A stretch of DNA of 64,000 nt from NCBI GenBank assembly GCA_963805715.1, contig CAWDVK010000017.1, positions 1 to 64,000 of the forward strand, given 5' to 3'. The notes under the pieces are model-generated. The model was not told the DNA's origin. It made no database searches and saw only the letters and a list, made by a program, of their open reading frames with translations. Both the position numbers and the translations under genes were made by a program. This stretch comes from CAWDVK01 sp963805715 (GTDB taxonomy: Bacteria; Actinomycetota; Actinomycetes; Streptosporangiales; Streptosporangiaceae). Shown piece by piece: positions 58,555 through 64,000 of the stretch (positions within the stretch are counted from its first letter, which is position 1; each line of letters opens with the position of its first letter).

Positions 58555-60695
58555 TCAGAGCCATCCGGGCCGCTGCCACTTCTCGCCGAGCACATGCTCG
58601 GCCAGGAAGGCCAGCACGGTCTCGTACCAGACCTGCGCGTCGCCGGGCTTGAGGATCCAGTGGTTCTCATCGGGGAAGTACAGGAACTTCACTTCCCTGG
58701 AACGCGCCGTCAGGTCCCAGTACATCCGCAGCGCCTCGCCGACCGGCACCCGGTAGTCCTTGTCCCCGTGGATGATCAGCACGGGCGTGCGGATGCTGTC
58801 CGCGTGCAGGTTCGGGGAGCTTGACTGGTAGCGCTCCGGCTGAGTAGCGGGGTCACCGAAGATGCGCCGCCAGAACGGCGGCCCGTCGGTGGTGCCGAAC
58901 ATCTGATCAAGCGCCCACAGCCCCGCATGGCTGACGATGGCCAGGAACCGGTCGGTGTGGCCGGCAATCCAGTTCGCCATGTAGCCGCCGAACGAGCCGC
59001 CCATCATCGCCGTGCGGCTGGCATCGATGTCCGGCCGCGCCGCCACCTCATCGGTGATGGCCAGCACGTCGGTGTACGGGTTGCCGCCCCACTGGCCATG
59101 CCCGCGGGCGATCATGTGCTGGCCGTACCCGGTCGACAGGGCCGGGTCCGGCAGCAGCACCGCGTACCCGCGGGCCGCCATCAGCCACGGATTCCACCGC
59201 CAGGACCACTCGTTCCAGCTCGACACCGGGCCGCCGTGCACCCACAGCAGCAGCGGGGCCGGAGACCCGGCCGATGCGCTCTCCGGCAGCACCAGCCAGC
59301 CGCGGATGACCGTTCCGTCGGCGGCCGTGGCGCGGACATCCTCAAGCCGGCCCGGCACCTCCAGCGGGGTGCCGGGGGCAGCCAGCCGGATCGGGCCGCT
59401 GGCGGGGCTGGCCACGTCGATCCGGACCGGGGCGGGCGGCTCGTCGATCGCCGAGCGCAGGGCGTACAGCGTGCTGCCGTCCGGGGACACGCACAGGTTG
59501 TCGTAGGCCCCGTCATCCGTCGTGACCCGGACCGGATCGCCGCCCGTCACGCCGACCCGGAACACTGGCCGCCGCCCCTGGTCATCGGCCGTGAAGTAAA
59601 CCGAGCCGGAATCCGGGGCCCAGGCCATCCCGGTGGGCTGGCGGTCAAAGCCGGGCAGCAGGTCACGTGCCGCGCCTGCGCGGGTGCCGGTGCCTGCGCC
59701 TTCGCCGGTGCTGCGCCTTCGCCGGTGCCGTCGTCGCCGCCTTCGCCGGTGCCGGTGCCGGCGCCGGACAGGGGCACGACGACCAGCGTGGCGTCTCCCG
59801 GCCGCTGGTAACTGTCATGCTCATACCGGAGCGCGGCCACCAGCCGGCCGTCCGGCGAGATCCGCGGGCTGCTGAAGTCGGCGCCCTCCGCGGTCAGCAG
59901 GACTCGCCGCGCCCCGGTCGCCACGTCGATGACCGCGACCTCGTCTCGCCAGCCGGCGTCAGGTTCCGGTACGGACCAGCCGGTCACCACCGCGGATCCG
60001 TCCGGCGTCAGCTCGAAATGCTGCTCGTCCAGCGCCCGGCCAGGCGCAGGCGTCAGGTCACGCGCGCTGATGGCGGCCTGGTCTGCGTCCGCCGGATCCG
60101 GCGCGCTGCCCGGCTCGAGCTCGGCGGCGAGCAGCCTGATCTCGTCCGGGCCCAGATCATGGTCCCAGTACCGGACACGGCCCGACTCATGCAGGATCGC
60201 GCTCACGCCGGCGTCGGTGCGCGCCCTGCGGAGCCTGGCGTCCTCGTCCGCGCTAGCCGCGGCAGGCAGATGCGGCACCGCGTAGGCGAACGCACCGGAT
60301 TGCCGGGCCGCTGACACCCCCGCCACGCCGCCAGCCGGGGCGGCGATCCGGCGCGCATCGCCGCCAGCCGCCGGAAGCAGCCAGAGGCCCGGCTTGTCCT
60401 GAGCCGCATCGCTCTTCTGCTTCGCAGCCACCGGATCCGGCCGCCCGGACACGAACAGGACGGCCCCGTCGGGCAGGAATTCCGGTGCTCCCTCACCCTC
60501 GGCACTCCGGGTCAGCCGGACCGGCGGCCGTCCGCCCGGCTCGGGATCGATCCGCCAGATGCTCGTCACGTAGCTGGCGGGATCCCCGGCCGCCGACTGA
60601 ACGGCCGCCGCGAGCCATGTCCCGTCCGGTGACAGCCTCAGGGCAGTCACCCGCTGAACCATTACATACCTACTGAGATCAGAGAAGACCGTCAC
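58555..60695 (-). pseudogene. Prolyl-oligopeptidase-family (S9) peptidase, broken by a 17-bp duplication
   Basis: From the GTG at 60695 the N-terminal beta-propeller reads VTALRLSPDGTWLAAAVQSA and later RISPDGRLVAALRYE. It ends in a repeat-rich stretch and frameshifts near 59700. The second frame continues to 58555 with the catalytic domain: nucleophile in MMGGSFGGYMANWIAG, acid in IIHGDKDYRVPVGEAL, histidine in PDENHWILKP. The exact 17-bp tandem duplication at 59694-59727 shifts the frame, and removing one copy joins both halves into a normal peptidase of about 700 residues. Either inactive or phase-variable. Confidence 0.8.
59694..59727. repeat. 17-bp exact tandem duplication in the S9 peptidase gene
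   Basis: ctgcgccttcgccggtg occurs at 59694-59710 and 59711-59727 without mismatch. Diverged copies follow to about 59755. Because 17 is not a multiple of three, each gain or loss changes the frame. Confidence 0.9.
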
Positions 60696-60743
60696 CTATT
60701 CACCCTATCGGCGCGCCCGGCGGACTTAATCCCCCGGACACGC

Positions 60744-61400
60744 CTAGTGACCTGCGGCGGAGGAGATTTCGTCCACCCTGGTCAGGGTCTTCAGGATGAG
60801 CCAGCCGAAGAGCCAGCCGCCGGCCACGTCCTCCGGCCAGTGCCGCCCCAGGTACAGCCGGGAGCCGCCCTGTGCGGCCATCAGGGCCGTGGCCAGCAGC
60901 CAGACGGCCCGCCGCTCCGCCGGGCTGCTCCAGCGCTGCGCCAGCAGGTGCGCCAGCAGGCCGAAGGTGATGACCGTGCGGGCCGCGCCGCCCGACGGGT
61001 AGTCACCGGGCGGCCCGATCGAGGACTCCTGCGGCGGTACCGTTCCCCGGACGAGCCGCTTGAGTGACTTCTGCAGGGCGACCTCCGCGGCCAGGCCGCC
61101 GAGCAGCAGGGGCAGCGGCTTCCAGTCGCGGCGCTCGTACGCGATCATCCCGCCGACGAGAGCCGAGAAGGGCGCGATGACGGAATAGTCACCCAGCGTC
61201 GTGACGACCTGTTCCAGGCGCCGGCTGACGGTCGCGGAGCGGTGCAGGCGGCAGTACTCATAAAGCCGGCGTGACGGCCTGGTCACCGGCTCCTTCTGCG
61301 CCAGCCTGCCGGCGGCCCAGGACGACAGGAGCGTGACCGCGCCGCCCGCAGCCAGAGTTACCAGAATGCCCCCTGACCTTGATCCACCCGCGCGCAGCAT
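60744..61400 (-). CDS. PAP2-family phosphatase, membrane-bound
   Basis: A 218-residue membrane protein with five or six helices. The three PAP2 motifs are present: KSLKRLVRGTVPP near residue 112, YPSGGAARTVITF near 138 (the usual SGH is SGG here), and SRLYLGRHWPEDVAGG near 184 with the nucleophile histidine. The missing motif-2 histidine may lower or change activity. Likely substrates are lipid or polyprenyl phosphates. Confidence 0.8.
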   Translation of the reverse strand: MLRAGGSRSGGILVTLAAGGAVTLLSSWAAGRLAQKEPVTRPSRRLYEYCRLHRSATVSRRLEQVVTTLGDYSVIAPFSALVGGMIAYERRDWKPLPLLLGGLAAEVALQKSLKRLVRGTVPPQESSIGPPGDYPSGGAARTVITFGLLAHLLAQRWSSPAERRAVWLLATALMAAQGGSRLYLGRHWPEDVAGGWLFGWLILKTLTRVDEISSAAGH

Positions 61401-61470
61401 TCGGCAAGGATATCGGAGACAGCGCGCCCGACCTGGGGCAAAAAGTTAAGGCAGCAGCCGCCGCCGGCTC

Positions 61471-62136
61471 TCAGCCTGAGCACGTCCAGCTAAAGGAGCC
61501 AGAGAGACTCGGCTGGGACGACTCCGGTGCCGCCGCGTTCGTGAAGGTGAATCGTCCTGAGCCATCGGCCCGGAAGACCACCGAGGCTGTCGCATGCGCC
61601 GCGAGCGGGTTGTAGCTCGCATTTCCCACCACGATGCTGCTCCCGACGGAGCGGATCGCGGCCTTGCCATAAACGCCGGGGCCGCGGTAGGGCACTACCT
61701 CAGCCAGCAGGTAAACATTGCTGCCCGCAGGCGGAGCCGGTATCAGGAACTCCGGCTTTCCGCCCTTGGGCGCAGGCGTTCCGTGCGCGGCGAGGCGCGC
61801 GCAGGAGCTTGCCGGACTGGTGACACCAGGGAAGGCGCTGAACGACGAGTGCTGGACGGTTGCGCCGCGCAGCTGGAAGGTGCCCTTGAAGGTGATCAGT
61901 CCGGCGATGCCCTTGCCGGTCGCACCGGCCGGAGTGCTGCCGTGCGGGCCCGCGCTTGCGCTGCCGGACGATGCCCCGGCAGGCGCAGGAGAGGAGTGGC
62001 CCGCCGCCGAGGACGAGCCGGCCGCAGCGGAGCCACCGGATGAACTGCAGCCGGCGAGCGCGGCGGCGAGCATCAGGCCCAGCGCTGCCCCGATACCCCG
62101 GGCAGCTAGCCCATGGTCGGTCGCCGCGGGCGGCAC
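61471..62136 (-). CDS. Lipoprotein of unknown function
   Basis: A 221-residue protein. The GTG at 62134-62136 overlaps the TAG of the upstream gene by one base. The signal peptide LGLMLAAALAGC ends in a lipobox (LAGC), followed by a long Ser/Ala/Gly/Pro linker. The C-terminal domain (GIAGLITFKGTFQLRGATVQ, SNVYLLAEVVPYRG, GSFSWTCSG) looks beta-rich, unrecognised. Coupling to the large beta-propeller/LamG gene suggests the two surface proteins work together. Confidence 0.7.
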   Translation of the reverse strand: MPPAATDHGLAARGIGAALGLMLAAALAGCSSSGGSAAAGSSSAAGHSSPAPAGASSGSASAGPHGSTPAGATGKGIAGLITFKGTFQLRGATVQHSSFSAFPGVTSPASSCARLAAHGTPAPKGGKPEFLIPAPPAGSNVYLLAEVVPYRGPGVYGKAAIRSVGSSIVVGNASYNPLAAHATASVVFRADGSGRFTFTNAAAPESSQPSLSGSFSWTCSG

Positions 62137-64000
62137 TAGTGACTCAGCGCGTTGGCTGCGTAATGCGCGGCGACCTGCGCGGCGGACAGCGCGTACGGAT
62201 AGACCGCGACGTCCCCGATCGACCCGCCGAAGTAGTAGCTGATCGGCTCCGTGGTGCCCTGGCTGTTCTGCTTCCACGGGTCGAGATTCCAGCCGGCCAG
62301 GTCGTCGCCGCCGACCCGCCAGTAGCCTGCGTAGCTGCGGGCCGGGCCGGCCGCCCGGGTGCCGATCAGGTGCCCGTCAATGTACAGCGCCATATTGTCC
62401 GAGCCGGCTGCTGAATTGAAGGTCGCGACCACGTAATGCCACTGCCCGTCATTGTAGACGTGCGGGGTCTCGATGGTCTCCAGCGAATTTGCCTGAACCC
62501 CGAAGACCAGCTGGCCGTCGTTCATCATGTAGAGCTGTCGATCGTATTGCGAGCTCTCGGCGGTCCTTCTGTTACCGAATCCGATGATCTTGCCACCGGT
62601 GTCCGTGCTGGTCCTGAACCAGGCCTCGATCGAGAAGGTTGCCGGGCTGGTCACCCCGGCGGCCGAGTAAACCAGGCCAGTTGCGCCGTTGAACGCGGTG
62701 GCTGTCTGCCCGCTGCCCGGCACCGGGCCGGCCACCCCCTGGGTCGTGCCCGGCTCGTAGACGCCGTTGAAGTGGTGCGAGGTCGAGTCCGCGGCGACAC
62801 GTCCCGATCTCTGGTCCAGCAGCCAGTAGAAGGATGGCTTGCCGTGCAGGACGGTCCACTGATAACTGTGGGCCGGGCTTTTCGATGCGATGGTGACCGG
62901 CGCTGAGGCCAGCGACTTCGCCGAGACGCGGGTTCCGTCACTGACCCGGACCCGGAAGGTGTACGTCGATCCCGGCCGAAGGCCTGCCTCGCGGTAATGC
63001 AGCACGGGCAGTGCCCACGGCCAGGACGTGGCCGTCACCGTGGCGACCGGGGCTCCCCGCCCGCTGCGGTAGATCTCGTAACTGAGCGTGCCCACGTCCG
63101 GAGTGCTCACGGCACTGAACGTCACCGAGGCGACGCCTGCCGACGTGCTGGTAACGGTGGGCGCTGGGGGCGGGCCCGGCTTGGCGAGGTCGGGGCCAGG
63201 ACCGAAGATCGCGAAGCCCTGCTGCGGCACGTCGTTCACCGTGGTGAAGTCTCCCCCGAGGAACAGCCGGCTGCCATCGGTCGCCATCACGCGCGGGCCG
63301 AGCAGGGTGGCGTTGGTGTTCGGCGTCCAGTGCCCGAGCGTGCCGTTCGCGGGTGACTGGTCAAGCAGATGGTGGGCGATCTCCTCGCCTGCGCTGTTGT
63401 CGGCCTGCGGGAAGCCTCCTGGCGCGTACGCGCAGTCATGGGCGTGCGAGCCCTTGTACAGCCAGCCGTTGATGACGACAAGCGCCTGCGTCGCGCCAAG
63501 GCAGGCGTTCTGCCAGGCCAGCTGGTCACCGGTGGCGCTCAGCCGGACGGCGAAGTCGCCATCGAAGCAGCCGCCGCCGGTGCCCTCAGCGGCGATGTAG
63601 GCAGTACTGCCGCTGATCACGATGTCCTTCACCGAGGAGATGCAGCTCGGCGGATTCCACGGGACGATGTTCGCCCCCCACCGCTCGGTCGTGGTCCCGG
63701 TCACCGGGTCCACCCCCCCGGCAGCGTTCTGCGTCACGCCGTTGATCGTCTGGAAGTAGCCCCCCACCAGCACCTGCGAGTCATCAGGCGTGACCGCGAT
63801 GGACGTCACAGCGTCATTGAGCACCGGAGCCCAGGGCAGCAGGGTCCCCGATGCGGTCACCGCGCCCGCATAGGTGCGCGACACCTGGTCCAGCCCGTTG
63901 AAGGCACCGCCGATGTAGATCTCCGATCCGGCCGGGCTCGGCGCGATCGTGTTCACCTTCCCGGCCGCCGTCGGCGCCCAGGTGCTGATCAGCGCACCCG
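62136..64000 (-). CDS. Large extracellular beta-propeller / FN3 / LamG protein (5' end outside window)
   Basis: An open frame of at least 621 residues that continues past base 64000. The visible N-terminal part has repeated blades (SEIYIGGAFNGLDQ, SQVLVGGYFQTING, SRLFLGGDFTTVND), typical of a secreted propeller. A fibronectin type III domain follows (PAPTVTSTSAGVASVTFSAV ... GLRPGSTYTFRVRVSDG). A concanavalin/LamG-type domain closes it (FSIEAWFRTSTDTGGKIIGF, GQWHYVVATFNSAAGSDNMA, LYIDGHLIG). Probably a cell-surface or secreted carbohydrate-binding protein. Confidence 0.8.
   Translation of the reverse strand, partial: GALISTWAPTAAGKVNTIAPSPAGSEIYIGGAFNGLDQVSRTYAGAVTASGTLLPWAPVLNDAVTSIAVTPDDSQVLVGGYFQTINGVTQNAAGGVDPVTGTTTERWGANIVPWNPPSCISSVKDIVISGSTAYIAAEGTGGGCFDGDFAVRLSATGDQLAWQNACLGATQALVVINGWLYKGSHAHDCAYAPGGFPQADNSAGEEIAHHLLDQSPANGTLGHWTPNTNATLLGPRVMATDGSRLFLGGDFTTVNDVPQQGFAIFGPGPDLAKPGPPPAPTVTSTSAGVASVTFSAVSTPDVGTLSYEIYRSGRGAPVATVTATSWPWALPVLHYREAGLRPGSTYTFRVRVSDGTRVSAKSLASAPVTIASKSPAHSYQWTVLHGKPSFYWLLDQRSGRVAADSTSHHFNGVYEPGTTQGVAGPVPGSGQTATAFNGATGLVYSAAGVTSPATFSIEAWFRTSTDTGGKIIGFGNRRTAESSQYDRQLYMMNDGQLVFGVQANSLETIETPHVYNDGQWHYVVATFNSAAGSDNMALYIDGHLIGTRAAGPARSYAGYWRVGGDDLAGWNLDPWKQNSQGTTEPISYYFGGSIGDVAVYPYALSAAQVAAHYAANALSH

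Noticed and set aside
1..64000. CRISPR arrays and rRNA genes
   Set aside because: No regularly spaced repeats of 20-40 bp and no rRNA sequence were seen. The repeats found are tandem, or occur as two to four dispersed copies.

Overview
The window is high-GC DNA from an actinomycete. Three things point to a mycothiol- and menaquinone-using member of the Actinomycetota: relatives of mycothiol-dependent enzymes (a maleylpyruvate-isomerase-fold protein and a broken Rv2466c-like oxidoreductase), a complete 14-gene NADH:menaquinone oxidoreductase operon beside menaquinone genes, and a KorAB 2-oxoacid:ferredoxin oxidoreductase. Frequent GTG starts and ATGA/GTGA stop-start overlaps fit. I cannot name the genus.

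Bases 1 to about 18,600 are an accessory, mobile-element-rich stretch lying on the 3' side of a tRNA-Tyr gene. It holds an intact insertion sequence with perfect 20-bp ends (372-1593), an ECF sigma factor operon, an SDR, a peroxiredoxin, and a PHA-depolymerase-like hydrolase with its divergent HTH regulator. It also holds many gene remnants (IS110-type, Tn3-type, phasin, haloacid dehalogenase). Two elements, each carrying a large serine recombinase and small accessory genes, sit inside two transposase genes (6531-10043 and 14597-17766). In both cases, removing the element at a TT dinucleotide rebuilds the transposase reading frame. All four element ends carry an ACTGC-like motif exactly 15-19 bases from that TT. 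This is the most interesting system in the window.

Bases 18,600 to 30,300 are ordinary chromosome: tRNA-Tyr, yajQ, korAB, an enoyl-CoA hydratase, a secreted beta-lactamase-fold hydrolase, a methyltransferase, a secreted lysozyme-domain protein, a Nudix hydrolase and a ParA-like pair. A decayed MFS transporter lies among them.

Bases 30,300 to 36,600 form a second variable patch. It carries a DppA-type aminopeptidase, a fused DNA-binding/GHKL-ATPase/STAS-like regulator with a perfect inverted-repeat operator, a cupin between 48-bp direct repeats, a decayed AbiEii-like/HTH pair, a PIN/Phd-type toxin-antitoxin pair, and msrA. Fragments of the msrA 3' end recur beside several of these modules, which suggests an insertion hot spot.

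Bases 36,800 to 57,400 are a co-directional (minus strand) respiratory block: menG, a menaquinone/geranylgeranyl reductase, nuoA to nuoN, then a polyprenyl diphosphate synthase and an IclR regulator. The synthase, MenG and the reductase make and tailor menaquinone, which complex I reduces.

Bases 57,700 to 64,000 carry envelope genes: a small secreted protein, an S9 peptidase broken by an exact 17-bp tandem duplication, a PAP2 phosphatase, a lipoprotein, and a large beta-propeller/FN3/LamG protein that runs off the end.
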